Part shown: positions 1 through 12,058 of the stretch, one piece after another
How positions within the stretch are numbered: the stretch's first letter is position 1
Layout: each line of letters opens with the position of its first letter
Origin: Amoebidium appalachense
Lineage: Eukaryota > Ichthyosporea
Assembly (NCBI GenBank): GCA_963693365.1
Contig: CAVNZM010000014.1
Span: forward strand, 4,092,001-4,156,000
DNA: 64,000 bases
Reading direction: 5' to 3'
Translations under genes and position numbers: made by a program
Notes under the pieces: model-generated
Told to the model about the DNA's origin: nothing
Seen by the model: only the letters and a program-made list of their open reading frames with translations
Database searches by the model: none

Positions 1-640
1 TATATGCCCGTATATGGTAATATGTAATATGCTGGCCTATATGCCCATATATGGTAGCATGCTGGCCTAGGCGCCCATACATTGTAACATTCTTCCCTAT
101 GCGTAATGGAGACGTGTTGGGCTATTACCATATATAGAGGTTGAGGCAGAACACGGCAACCTATGCCCATGTATGGAGGTATGCAGGTAGCGGCAAGCTA
201 TGCTGGCCGTTACCCGTCGTATGTGGCACGTTGGCGTTATGCCATGTATGTATATGCAGACTGGCTGGCTGGCCCACACGATGGTGGGTGCTGGCCAACC
301 CCTTCAGTTAGACATTTTATGTCATGATGCAATTTATGTGAGTGCCAATCCTACGGTTTGTTTCTCCATGTTTTACCACTGAGAAAATCCGGCCCTTCAG
401 TTGGCGGATGTGTGTCTGCACTATGTGACAACGTTGCCAACGTGTGCATGTGCAATACAGTGAGCTATCTTGTGGGGAGCCTCGGCATGCACTGCACCGG
501 TGACGCAGCTGGACGTGTGCCTTGGCCTGCATGGTCTGCACTGGGTGGCTGCCCTCTCGTGTATTCCCACAACGACTAGCTGGTACATGTGTGCTTCAAG
601 GTGCCTGCTCGTGCATATGTATATGTACATATGGGGCGCC

Positions 641-708
641 TGCACCTTAAGGGCACATGCATTGAGCCATTAACTGCACCTTAAGGGCACATGCATTGAG
701 CCATTAAC
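641..708. repeat. Perfect 34-bp tandem duplication
   Basis: Two identical 34-base units (641-674 and 675-708) beginning 'tgcaccttaagggcacatgc', followed by the first five bases of a third. A small replication-slippage type duplication with no sign of coding. Confidence 0.9.
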
Positions 709-1199
709 TGCACATCCTAGCGCTGTTCTGTGGCATTATGTCTGCACGGCAAATTCAGCGGTGGGCTTAGTGGAGGGCACATGCACATACTGTACTGCCG
801 CTAATATAATTGCGCGATATACATGACGAGATAAAATTTAACTGCCCTGCATGCATATGTGCCACACTACATGCCACATGCAGGCACATGAACATCAGCG
901 CACACAAATTCTGTGGTGCGGTGGCCACGGGCCGCACGAGCTTGTGCAGACGTGCACATACATCATATTCGATCACCCGTCCAATGCGGGTCCCCACCCG
1001 TGGCCCTGTCTACAGCCCCTGGGCCACTGTGCTCACGTTCACCGGTATCCGTGTTTGGACTTCCGCATTGAATGCGTGACAAATCACTAGCCAACACTGT
1101 GTGTCTGTCTGTGTGTCTGTCTGTGTGACGTATGAGCCCAATGGCTGGCCATGCTGTCACTTTGGGGCATGTTGGCAGGTGTTGTGTTCACGTCAGCTG

Positions 1200-1378
1200 T
1201 CACCATGCCCTATGGTGCTGTGCTGGGCACTAAAGGCCCAACCTGTCATGTGCCCGTGGTCTGCAGCTGTGACGTCACCATGTGCTGTCAGGGCCCCAAC
1301 GTGGCCTGTGCCCATGCACACGTGCATGGCCCCGGCCAGTTGGGGCCAGCAGGCTGGGGCCCGTGGGACTTTAAAAGG
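1200..1378 (+). promoter_or_regulatory. Putative promoter of ML-like gene copy A
   Basis: The block contains a CRE-like 'gtgacgtcac', a GGCCCC-rich stretch and a TATA-like 'ttaaaagg' at 1371-1378, about 135 bases before the ATG at 1514. The same arrangement is conserved at 7195-7327 upstream of copy B, where the TATA-like element reads 'ataaaag'. Conservation in both copies is the main support; no transcription start was observed. Confidence 0.5.
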
Positions 1379-1513
1379 CAAAGGGGAGGGAGAACCAATT
1401 CTCAAATACCCGCTCAGTTGTTACAATAGCATATTGCCACCCACTTAGTCACCAAATATTCACCTTAGCTAATTATAGACCCACCCATCCACCCACTCTA
1501 TTAATCCACGGCC

Positions 1514-3143
1514 ATGCACGTGTCTGCTGCCTCCCTGCTGGCCCTGGCTGCCGTGGCCACGGCACAGGCCCCCTGGTGGGTGCCTGCACGTGCATGTGCT
1601 TGCTGGGCATGGAGACAAACATCAAGTGCACACACACTGCACGCACTCTAGAACACTGTGTTCCCGTTATAGCACACTTCACACTGCATCATAGTCTCAT
1701 GCACTCAATAGAGAGAGACCATTGTAGCATACTTTGTTCTCACTGTGGCACGCTGTGTTGTCACTGTGGCACGCTGTGTTCTCACTGTGGCACACTGTGT
1801 TCCCAATGTGGCACGCTGTGTTCTCACGTGGCGTGCAGGTACACGACCAGCTGCCGGACCAGCGAGGACCACCTGCAGCTGCAGGCCATCACCCCCACAG
1901 CCCTCAGCCCCGTGCCCGGCCAGCCAATCAAAGTGGTGCGTGCCAAATTGCCGTGCCCAAACATCATTGCATGCCCTCCATGCATTGCTCAGACCCTATA
2001 TGAATAATCCCCCCCCCCCCCCCCCCCCCCTGCCCCCGCCCCCGCTACACACACACATCATGTAACTGCCCACAACCCCCCACCTGGCATGCCTTAATTG
2101 CTTTTGCATAGACTAGTATAGTGTGTGCAGCCAGTAGCCTTGCGGCCAATAGCCTTGCAGCCAATGGCCTTGTAGCCAATGGTCTTGCAGCCAGTAGCCT
2201 TGCGGCCAATAGCCTTGCGGCCAATAGCCTTGCGGCCAGTAGCCTTGCGGCCAGTAGCCTTGCAGCCAATAGCCTTGCAGCCAATAGCATTGCAGTCAAT
2301 AGCCTTGCAGCCAATAGCCTTGCAGCCAATAGCCTTGCAGCATGCTAACACCCACACAGAGGGTGCAGGGCACGGCCAGCAGCGCGCTGCCGCAGGTGTT
2401 CCTTGCGTACCGGCTGGCCCACAACGGCAGCCCCACGGCCGCAACGGGCCGCATCCCCCTGTGCGACGGCGCCCTCAGCGTGCCCTGCCCCATCCCCGCC
2501 GGCAGAGTCGATGCCAACCTCACAGGTGCACACACTGCCTGACCACACCACCCACCACCACACACCCTGCAGTGCACTAGGCATCCCTCCTGCCTTACCC
2601 ACCATCTCCCCCCCCCCCCCCCCTCCCCGCACACACACCCCATGCCCCCTGGCCCTCCCCTGTCTGCCCACGCCACTCCCCCTGACCCTCCCTTTCCCTA
2701 ACCCTCCCTTTCCCTGACCCCCCTCCCCCCCCCCCCCCTCCCCCCCCCCCCCCCCCCCCCCCCCCCAGTTGTTGTGCCATCGACGCTGCGGCTGACGATG
2801 CAGGACCTGACGCAGTTTGGGGTGCCGGGGGGCATTGCCAGCAACCTGCTGCCGGGGTTTGCCCTGCAGACCATCCCCCTCAGCCCCGGCGACAGGCTTA
2901 CAGGTGTGTGGGGGAGGAGGGGCCGGGGGGGGAGGGTGGGTGGAGGGGGGTAGGGGGGGCAGGGGGAGGGGGGCGGGGGTGTATGCAGGGATGGGCCCAA
3001 GTCTCAAGAGTGCTGGAAGGGATAAGGTTGATGTAGCAGGCCACAGTGAGTACTTTGCCGGGGGGGGGGGGAGGGGCAGGGGAGGAGGATGTATTTCGAT
3101 ACTAGGGCCACCGGTGGACTTTGGGATATGGTGAGGGGGGGAA

Positions 3144-3175
<32 letters not shown>

Positions 3176-4269
3176 CCAGGAGGATAGGGAACATGGGGTG
3201 TGGTCTTGGGATGTGCAGGGCGGCAGCTGATGGTGTGTGCGCAGGGGAAGTGCGTGTGCTGACGGACAGCGATGAGCCGGTGACCTGCCTCAGTGTGGAC
3301 CTGACCATGGCCAACGCCACAGGTGCACACAGTGAATGCACTGGCACAGGCACTGGCACTGGCACAGGCATGCACATGCACATGCATATGCAACACAAAG
3401 GCACAAGCATGCACACAGGCACAAGCATGCACGCAGGCACAGGCATGCCCACAGGCACATGCATGCACAGGCACACACATGCATGGATGTGGCCATGTAC
3501 ACCAAGACAGTGTGGTGGCACAATCGGGAAGAGAGACACACTTGCACGTAGTCTGCCAAGTAAAGCCCTCGTGCACACGGACACACACACGTGAAGCAGT
3601 AAAGACCCAGTGGCCCAAGTGGCATGCAGTGCAGTAGCACACAAACAACTCACACCCCCCCCAGATCCCAGCAGCACAGCACCCACGGCCCAAGTACCCG
3701 TACGGTTCCCTGTGGCAGGTATGCCTGCATGTGCATGTGTAACTATGCCTGCACTGTGTCGGTAAATGTGTGCGCTTGCAGATCATCATGATACATGCAC
3801 GTGTATGTATATGCCCACACGTGCATGCCCATGTGCCCTGCCGCAGGTATGCCGGCACGTGCATGTACATGCCTGCGCATGCATGGTGGATTGCTGACTG
3901 GGTGGCTTCACGCAGGGGCCAACACGGAGGGCAGCGCCAATGCAGCCGACAGCAGCGCCATGGCCGACCAGAGCAAGGTGCCTGCCTGCCGTGTGCATGC
4001 CCGCAAACTTGGACAGATGCAGGCACTGCCTGTTGCATTATCCCCATGTGCTGCCTGTTGCGCTGGAGTGTAGGATGCCCGTCTGTCACACACATCACCT
4101 TCAGTATCAATTTAACCCATTTGCCTTACCAACCTCCCGCCCCCTATATCCCACGCATGCACTGACACCAATTTACCTGCAGGCAGCCGCCTCGTCTGCA
4201 GCCCCCCGCGGCCTCAGCAGGGCCCTTATGGCCGGCGCCATGCTGCTGCCCTGCGCCCTGGCCCTCTGA
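1514..4269 (+). CDS. Secreted ML-like (NPC2/MD-2 type) protein, probably GPI-anchored, copy A
   Basis: Eight exons give a 243-aa protein with consistent phases: 1514-1575, 1839-1935, 2369-2525, 2769-2903, 3245-3322, 3665-3718, 3916-3977, 4183-4269. The start MHVSAASLLALAAVATAQAP is a typical signal peptide. The middle (exons 2-5, about residues 22-175) resembles the MD-2-related lipid-recognition fold: an early Cys, a 'PVPGQPIKV' strand, 'VPCPIPAG', and a late Cys in 'EPVTCLSVDL'. Exons 6-7 encode a Ser/Ala/Thr-rich stalk, and the last exon ends in a hydrophobic tail (MLLPCALAL) that suggests GPI attachment. ML proteins usually bind sterols or phospholipids outside the cell or in lysosomes; here the family call is by pattern only. 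An AATAAA lies at 4326-4331. Exon 4 is preceded by a poly-C polypyrimidine tract. A second copy lies 5.9 kb downstream. Confidence 0.6.
2129..2340 (+). repeat. 15-bp minisatellite in intron 2 of ML-like gene A
   Basis: About 14 copies of the unit 'agccttgcagccaat' with one- or two-base variants, ending 28 bases before exon 3. Each unit contains TTGCAG or TTGCGG, so many units resemble a 3' splice site. The unit length is a multiple of three. The homologous array in copy B (8088-8357) is longer. Confidence 0.9.
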
Positions 4270-4325
4270 GCCCCCAGGCCTATAAATAGTGTACATACCG
4301 GGCCAAGCCCTCTAAATAGCAACCG

Positions 4326-4331
4326 AATAAA
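4326..4331 (+). terminator. Polyadenylation signal AATAAA, ML-like gene A
   Basis: AATAAA 57 bases after the stop codon at 4267-4269. Copy B has the equivalent signal at 10313-10318. Confidence 0.6.
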
Positions 4332-4338
4332 ACCACGT

Positions 4339-4655
4339 GGGGCCCTGGTGGTCCCCCCCATACACCATCATCATCCATTCATTTCCATATTGCCCATCCA
4401 GCGTGCACCACACTGTATAAACATATCCCTCACAAACACACACACACGAACACAAACACACAAACATGCACACACATGCAAACACGCGCGGCGACACACA
4501 CGGGGCCCTGGTGGTCCCCCCCATACACCATCATCATCCATTCATTTCCATATTGCCAATCCAGTGTGCACCACACTGTATAAACATATCCCTCACAAAC
4601 ACACACACACGAACACGAAACACACAACATGCACACACATGCAAACACGAGCGGC

Positions 4656-4661
<6 letters not shown>
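4339..4661. repeat. 163-bp tandem duplication just past ML-like gene A
   Basis: A unit starting 'ggggccctggtggtcccccc' occurs at 4339 and again at 4502, with near-identical following sequence through 'cactgtataaacatatccct' and a CA-rich tail. A shorter relative of the start lies at 10325 after copy B, so the unit belongs to the 3' flank of the duplicated gene. Confidence 0.85.
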
Positions 4662-4716
<55 letters not shown>

Positions 4717-5138
4717 CAGCACTCACGCCCTGTGTGACACACACACACATAATGCACACACCCAGCACACACATGCAAACACTGATACTCAGCAGACACA
4801 TACATGTAGGTAAGCACGAACACAACACACTCTTTGGGCACCGCACCACCACCACACACACAAGCAATCAGGCAGACACACACGCAACCACATACACACA
4901 TAAAATGCAGAAAATGTAGAACCGAGCCATGCCTGAAGTCTTTCCTTCCCTTTCTCTCTCAACCCCTCTAATTCTCCCTCTCCCTCTTTCTTTCGACTCT
5001 GGCCACACACAACCCAAATGCACATCTACCCAATTGCAGCCCCCCCCCCCCCCCCCCCCCCCCCCCTTCTCTCCTCCCCCCTTCCATCATCCCAATCCCC
5101 GCCTCCCCCTTCCCCCCACCCCAAATGCCTAGACACAG

Positions 5139-5177
<39 letters not shown>

Positions 5178-5676
5178 ACACACACACCCACCCCCCCAAA
5201 TATTCCCCCAAACACACATATGCAGCCAAACTGCCAGCAAAACAAAAAAAAAAGAATCATCTTGTCATGAGGAGAACACAACACTGCCACCTGGAAGAGA
5301 AAAAAGGGGAACCCAGAATCTGATATGAATTTCGGCTTTGCCGTGGTGTGGCAAGCAGATTAAATGGCAGGAAATGTCCGGTCATACATTGGCGGGCTGA
5401 TGGTGTGGTCGGCACCAAGATCACACAGCCAGCATGACGTCACGGTGTGGCCAGAGAGAGAAAGAACACGTGGCCGTGTGACGACCCACGGTCTGGGCCC
5501 AAGCACAGCCCTGGCTCAGAGCGGTGCACCAAACACACAGACTCAGCTCCGCATAAACACACAGGCTCCTATCTCGAGTGCGTAAGAATGCACCACCTTA
5601 CCCCTCCCCCCCCCCCCCCCCCTCCCTCCCCTTCTGAATCCCCCTTTCCCAAGGTGCTCAGATTCTTGGAAATACT

Positions 5677-5775
<99 letters not shown>

Positions 5776-7194
5776 TCTACGGTGCACTCTCAAAAAGCCC
5801 TTAAGAGCTATTATGACTTGATTTGGCTGATGTTTCACCTTCGGCCAGCCAGGGCATGTGGGTTTACCCCTGACGGTATCAATACCTCGACATTTGACGT
5901 TGAACAAAAACACACTGGCTCCTTGGTGGCTAGTTGGCCTAGTATCATAACGGCTACAAGCATACAGTGTGAACGTGAACTGTTATTCCGTGGAGTGTGT
6001 GGCATGCGTTCATCCACACTACCCAAGGTCTATCGGCAGCCACACCAACAGTAGCTGCTTTCTGCTTCCACTCAAGATTTTGCACACTGTGACACACTGG
6101 CACATACTTATGGCATCAGAACCGGTGCTTGTCTGATTAAAAAGGCAAAAGATATCTAAAATGCAAATAGAATCATAAAGTTGAATGACATGTGGAAGCG
6201 CAGAAATCCCCTCCCCCCCCCCCCCCCCTCCTCTCCCCCCAATCACGTCACTGGTGGAGGCCTTCAGATTTAAGCACCGTGATTGCATTGGTAATTCAGA
6301 GTGGCTGGTGGTGCACATCGGTTCTTTTTTTTAACCCACTGCTGGAACAAGATAGGGCTTCCATGAAACCCTTCCCCCCCTCCCCCCCCCCCCCCCTCCC
6401 CCCTTCCCCCCCCCTCCCCCCCCCCCCCCGGGCACACATACGCACCCGATAAAGCGGCTCCAGAAATGCCCCCAACTATCCCCTGCATATGGATAACCGA
6501 AAAAGGAAATCGAGAAACCACCCGTCACTACAGATAGAGCTTGGGTCGGATCGAACACCATTGTATGACATATGAGCCCATAACGAACAGCTAACCGCCC
6601 CCTCCTCCCAACCCCTCCCCCCTCTCCCCCTCCCACCACCACCACCCTCCACCCCCTTCCCCCGTGGCCCCTAGCTTGATGGCCAGCCTATAGGCGAGAT
6701 ACCAATGGCTAACTGATAGTATATCAAATTATTTGAACAAGGAGCGGGGCTGGTGCCGGAGTCACTGTAATCAAAAGAAAAAGAATAAGCTATAATAGTA
6801 ATTGTAATATTGGTGATTTGTGGCAGCAGTTATAAATTATAATTACTGGAAGTGGAGTGGTCGCAGTAGTTTTATTATTTGGTTTAGTAACGACGATGGT
6901 GGTAAGCAAACAGCAGCCCGAAAAATAGTTATAGCATCAATAGAATAACAAGAGGCGGGGGAATCACGACTCGAACACGGTAGATTTCTTAAGGTAGGTT
7001 CGCTCTCACGGTGTGGCCCTTCGTTTCCCCAATCTGTAACATTGGGAGGTGCTGAGGGGGTTAACCGGGCATGGCGTGTATGTATGTGCCGCTGTGATCC
7101 GACATTCCTATTAGCACCCCGAGGTCACTGATTGGCCAATGTACTGTCGGCAGGAAAATCAGTGGGCTGGATGCTTGTGTGAGTGCCCACGTAC
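4662..7194. other. Spacer between the tandem genes, low complexity
   Basis: No gene recognised. Contents: CA arrays around 4660-4715 and 5678-5772, long poly-C runs at 5041-5066, 5141-5177, 5605-5622 and 6210-6430, and an AT-richer stretch at 6700-7000. The apparent long reading frames here are translations of these simple repeats. Confidence 0.7.
5678..5772. repeat. (CA)n microsatellite
   Basis: An almost uninterrupted CA dinucleotide tract of about 95 bases. Confidence 0.95.
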
Positions 7195-7327
7195 CTGTCA
7201 TGTGTCCGTGGTCTGCAGCTGTGACGTCACCATGTGCTGTCAGGGCCCCAACGTTGCCTGTGCCCATGCACGTGCATGGCCCCGGCCAGTTGGGGCCAGC
7301 AGGCTGGGGCCCGTGGGACCATAAAAG
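7195..7327 (+). promoter_or_regulatory. Putative promoter of ML-like gene copy B
   Basis: Closely matches 1240-1378: a CRE-like 'gtgacgtcac', GC-rich 'ggccagttggggccagcagg' and a TATA-like 'ataaaag' at 7321-7327, followed 130 bases later by the ATG at 7459. The duplication therefore included the promoter. Confidence 0.5.
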
Positions 7328-7458
7328 CAAGGGGCCCAAATACCCACCCAGTATTATTACTATCACATACCACCCAACCAGCCATTAGTACTAACACTGC
7401 CATCCAGCCATTAGCACTAGTACTGCCACTTACACACCCACTCTACTAATCCACGGCC

Positions 7459-8041
7459 ATGCACGTGTCTGCTGCCTCCCTGCTGGCCCTGGCTGCCGTG
7501 GCCACGGCACAGGCCCCCTGGTGGGTGCCTGCACGTGCATGTGCTTGCTGGGCATGGAGACAAACATCAAGTGCACACACACTGCACGCACTTTAGAACA
7601 CTGTGTTCCCGTTATAGCACACTGCACACTGCATCATAGTCTCATGCACTCCATAGAGAGAGACCATTGTAGCATACTTTGTTCTCACTGTGGCACGCTG
7701 TGTTGTCACTGTGGCACGCTGTGTTCTCACTGTGGCACACTGTGTTCCCAATGTGGCACGCTGTGTTCTCACTGTAGTACACTGTGTTCCCAATGTGGCA
7801 CACTGTGTTCTCACGTGGCGTGCAGGTACACGACCAGCTGCCGGACCAGCGAGGATCACCTGCAGCTGCAGGCCATCACCCCCACAGCCCTGAGCCCCGT
7901 GCCCGGCCAGCCAATCAAAGTGGTGCGTGCCAAATTGCCGTGCCCACCCATCACTGCATGCCCTCCTGCCTATCCTCTTGACATGTCTTATCTCCCCTTC
8001 CCTTCCCCACCTTCCTCGGGTTTGTCCCCCTTCCCTCCCTC

Positions 8042-8073
<32 letters not shown>

Positions 8074-8741
8074 ACCACCACCACCATGCCAATATCCTCG
8101 CAGCCAATATCCTTGCAGCCAAAAGCATTGCAGCCAGTAGCCTTGCAGCCAATAGCCTTGCAGCCAACGGCCTTGCAGCCAAAAGCGTTGAGCCAATAGC
8201 CTTGCAGCCAATAGCCTTGCAGCCAGTAGCCTTGCAGCCAATAGCCTTGCAGCCAATGGCTTTGCAGCCAAAAGCGTTGCAGCCAAAAGCGTTGCAGCCA
8301 ATAGCCTTGCAGCCAATAGCCTTGCAGCCAATAGCCTTGCAGCCAATAGCCTTGCAGCATGCTAACACCCAATCAGAGGGTGCAGGGCACGGCCAGCAGC
8401 GCGCTGCCGCAGGTGTTCCTTGCGTACCGGCTGGCCCACAACGGCAGCCCCACGGCCGCAACGGGCCGCATCCCCCTGTGCGACGGCGCCCTCAGCGTGC
8501 CCTGCCCCATCCCCGCCGGCAGAGTCGATGCCAACCTCACAGGTGCACACACTGCCTGACCACACCACCCACCACCACACACCCTGCAGTGCACTATGCA
8601 TCCCTCCTGCCTTACCCCCCCCCCCTCCCCCCTCCCCCCCGCCCTCGCGGCACACACACCCCATGCCCCCTGGCCCCCCCCTGTCTGCCCACGCCACTCC
8701 CCCTGACCCTCCCTTTCCCTAACCCTCCCTTTCCCTGACCC

Positions 8742-8781
<40 letters not shown>

Positions 8782-10253
8782 AGTTGTTGTGCCATCGACG
8801 CTGCGGCTGACGATGCAGGACCTGACGCAGTTTGGGGTGCCGGGGGGCATTGCCAGCAACCTGCTGCCGGGGTTTGCCCTGCAGACCATCCCCCTCAGCC
8901 CCGGCGACAGGCTCACAGGTGCGTGGGGGGAGAGGGGCCCAGGGGGAGGGAGGGTGGGTGCAGAAGGGGGGGGGGGGGGAGGGAAAGCGAGGGGTATGTT
9001 TTGGGGAAGAGCAGCAAAGGGGTGTGCTTTTGGGGATGTGCAGGGCGGCAGCTGACTGTGTGTGCGCAGGGGAGGTGCGTGTGCTGACGGACAGCGATGA
9101 GCCGGTGACCTGCCTCAGTGTGGACCTGACCATGGCCAACGCCACAGGTGCACACAGTGAATGCACAGGCACATGCACAGGCACATGCATGCACAGGCAT
9201 ATGCATATGCAACACACAGGCACAATCATGCACACAGGCACAAGCATGCACGCAGGCACAGGCACACACACAGGCACACACATGCACATAGGCACAAGCA
9301 TGCACACCAGGCACACGCATGCACACCAGGCACACGCATGCACACAGGCACACGCATGCACACAGGCACATGCATGCACACAGGCACACGCATGCACATG
9401 AACACACAGGCACATGCACGCACAGTGTGGCCATGAGGTAAACACAGTGTGGTGGCATATCCGGGCACACAGAGGGCACACACCTGTTGGCACGTGAAAC
9501 AGCTATGCCCACCGACACACACATAAAGCAGTAATCAATGAATCAAGGGGCATGCAGAAGGTGTTGCACACAAACACTCACACCACCCCCCAGATCCCAG
9601 CAGCCCGGCACCCACGACACAAGTTCCCGTGCGCTTCCCTGTGGCAGGTATGCCTGCACGTGCATGTGTATGCCTGCACGTGCATGTGTGTGCCTGCACG
9701 TGCATGTGTATGCCTGCACGTGCATGTGTGTGCCTGCACGTGCATGTACATGTACCCTGTGAGTTTGGACCTAACCTTGGGTTGCATTGTTTGTGGCTGA
9801 CTGGGTTACTTCACGCAGGGGCCAACACGGAGGGCAGCGCCAATGCAGCCGACAGCAGCGCCATGACCAACCAGAACAAGGTGCCTGCCTGCTGTGTGCA
9901 TGCCCACACACTGTTGGACAGATGCAGACCCACCCTATTGCATGGTCCCATCTTGCGCTTGTTCGGATGGAATATGCAGACACCCCCACCTTTCCTTGAA
10001 CCTTTTGGCCATCCCTCGCCCCCCCCCCCCCCCCCCCCCCCCCCCCCCTACACCCCCTTCCCTGTCTCCCCGGCCCCTGCCCCCCTCCCCCCTCCCCCCT
10101 CCCCCCCCCCCCCAAAAAAAAAACAAAAAAAACACAACATATGCACTGACTCATGTTTCCTTGCAGGCAGCCGCCTCGTCTGCAGCCCCCCACGGCCTCA
10201 GCAGGGCCCTTGTGGCCGGCGCCATGCTGCTGCCCTGCGCCCTGGCCCTCTGA
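7459..10253 (+). CDS. Secreted ML-like protein, probably GPI-anchored, copy B
   Basis: Tandem duplicate of the gene at 1514-4269 with the same eight exons and phases: 7459-7520, 7826-7922, 8386-8542, 8784-8918, 9070-9147, 9594-9647, 9819-9880, 10167-10253 (243 aa). Signal peptide, ML-like core and hydrophobic C-terminal tail are all kept. Compared with copy A I count seven amino-acid changes, all in exons 6-8 (the Ser/Ala stalk and tail), while changes in exons 1-5 are silent. Introns are also clearly alignable but differ in repeat lengths. AATAAA lies at 10313-10318. No frameshift or stop, so both copies look functional. Confidence 0.6.
8088..8357 (+). repeat. 15-bp minisatellite in intron 2 of ML-like gene B
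   Basis: About 18 units of 'agccttgcagccaat' and variants ('aaagcgttgcagcc'), ending 28 bases before exon 3 at 8386. Same family as 2129-2340 but expanded and reshuffled, with one short unit near 8188. Confidence 0.9.
9150..9430. repeat. CA/CATG-rich minisatellite in intron 5 of ML-like gene B
   Basis: Repeats of 'cacaggcacatgcatgca' type units with variation. Copy A has a shorter version at about 3340-3480. Confidence 0.8.
9648..9747. repeat. 20-bp minisatellite in intron 6 of ML-like gene B
   Basis: Five units of 'gtatgcctgcacgtgcatgt' (some 'gtgtgcc'), beginning at the first base of the intron, so each unit copies the donor-like GTATGC/GTGTGC start. Confidence 0.85.
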
Positions 10254-11035
10254 GTCCCCCAGGCCTTTAAATAGTGTACATACCGGGCCAAGCCCCATAA
10301 ATAGCAACGTTGAATAAATCCACGCAGGGCCCTGGTGGTCTTCCCCCCCCCCACCCCCCCCCCAAACACCTTTATAATGTACGTCATTATGGTGGCCGTC
10401 CGGATCAAGATTGCACTCCACCACTGTACATCTTAGCATCCATACACACACACACAAACAATACACAAATACAAACACACACACACGCACACACATACAC
10501 TCTCAAACCGTACCGTAACACACAATCACACCTACCCACACACACACACTCTTTGTCTATCACACATCCACCACCACACAAACACCCATACACACACACA
10601 AACAGTTAGTAGACAAACACAAGCCGGAACACACACACACACACACACACACACGGACACACACGGACACACACACACACACATACACACAGGCATTGTG
10701 GCTTACCCCTCTCTCTCACGGAAACACAAATTGACAAACACAACTACACAAATCAACCATACCAACATACATATGACGTTACTACACACCGTCATCCCCC
10801 ATCCCCCCCCCCTCCCCCCATCCCCCCCCCCCCATCCCCCTCCCCCCTCCCTCTCCCCTGGCGACAAATTCCCACACCACAAAACACACACACGTCATAC
10901 ACCATAGAGAGACACACCGTGCAGGATGATAAACGTACCTCCCCGTTCAAAATGCTAACACTCTCCGAAACATCACAGCAATAAAGAAAGACCACATCCG
11001 TTCCACACAAAATGACAAAAGTACATGCCATGTAA

Positions 11036-11068
<33 letters not shown>

Positions 11069-11069
11069 A

Positions 11070-11105
11070 CACACACACACCAACCAGCCACCCGCCCACC
11101 CACCA

Positions 11106-11166
<61 letters not shown>

Positions 11167-11320
11167 GACACAGACACACACACACACACACACACACAGA
11201 CACAGACACAGACACAGACACACAGACACACACACACACACACACAGACAGACGCAGACACACACACATACACACAGACAGACACAGACACAGACACACA
11301 CATACACACAGACAGACACA

Positions 11321-11374
<54 letters not shown>

Positions 11375-11385
11375 ACACACACACA
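11070..11385. repeat. CA/CAGA compound microsatellite
   Basis: About 315 bases of CA repeats interrupted by 'cagacagacacagacaca' blocks, preceded by poly-C at 11040-11068. Confidence 0.9.
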
Positions 11386-11573
11386 CACGTAACATGCCAC
11401 ATAAAAACATATTGGGGCACACGCACAGCACACCCCAGCACATCACCGCGAACCTGCCTATATCAATCGGCACCCATCCGCTTCTTCTCCGTGAACCATA
11501 GTTTAATCACCACAAATGCTGCCCAATTGGTGCAAAACTATGCCTCCCCGCATTAATTTTTTTCCTCCCCCTT

Positions 11574-11662
11574 GGTGGTGGTGGTGGTGGTGGTGGTGGT
11601 GGTGGTGGTGGTGGTGGTGGTGGTGGTGGTGGTGGGGGGGGGGGGGGGGGGGGGGGGGGGGG
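11574..11662. repeat. (TGG)n trinucleotide repeat running into poly-G
   Basis: About 20 TGG triplets followed by about 29 consecutive G. The strand is strongly G-rich and could form quadruplexes. Confidence 0.95.
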
Positions 11663-12020
11663 AGGAACCTATTTCCACACTACTTCATATCGGATTGTGG
11701 TCAAAACCCACAGTTCTTCGTGCTATTGGATTGGGGGCACCCATTATGGACTGAGGGCCTGGCCTGTACACAAACCCCAATGCACCACCAGACTGCCCAC
11801 TTGCACACATGCAGTGTCCACGGTAGCACTTATGTGTGAGCCAACGGCGCCATGTTCACTGTGCCGCCATGGCATAGTATTCCACCACATTGTGCAATAT
11901 GCTATCCCATCCACCCATCCCCCCTCCACACACAACCACACAAGTACAAACAAACACACACACACACACACACCCCACCCACCCACCCACCCACCCACCC
12001 ACCCACCCACCCACCACACA

Positions 12021-12058
<38 letters not shown>

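Larger units (their letters stand above)
1..1513. other. Upstream spacer, no gene seen
   Basis: No convincing coding exon. The first 90 bases hold about three degenerate copies of a roughly 38-base unit built around 'gctggcctatatgcccatat'. A perfect 34-base tandem duplication lies at 641-708. From about 1190 the sequence becomes the promoter block that is duplicated again near 7190. Confidence 0.6.

Noticed and set aside
1576-2007. 143-aa open frame with repeated 'CSHCGTLC', resembling a Cys-rich zinc-binding repeat
   Set aside because: The repeat is a decayed minisatellite ('ttctcactgtggcacgctgt') in intron 1 of the ML-like gene. The frame becomes coding only in exon 2.
6960-7030. Possible tRNA ('gactcgaacacgg')
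   Set aside because: No cloverleaf could be folded: acceptor and anticodon arms do not pair. No other tRNA-like segment was convincing in the window.
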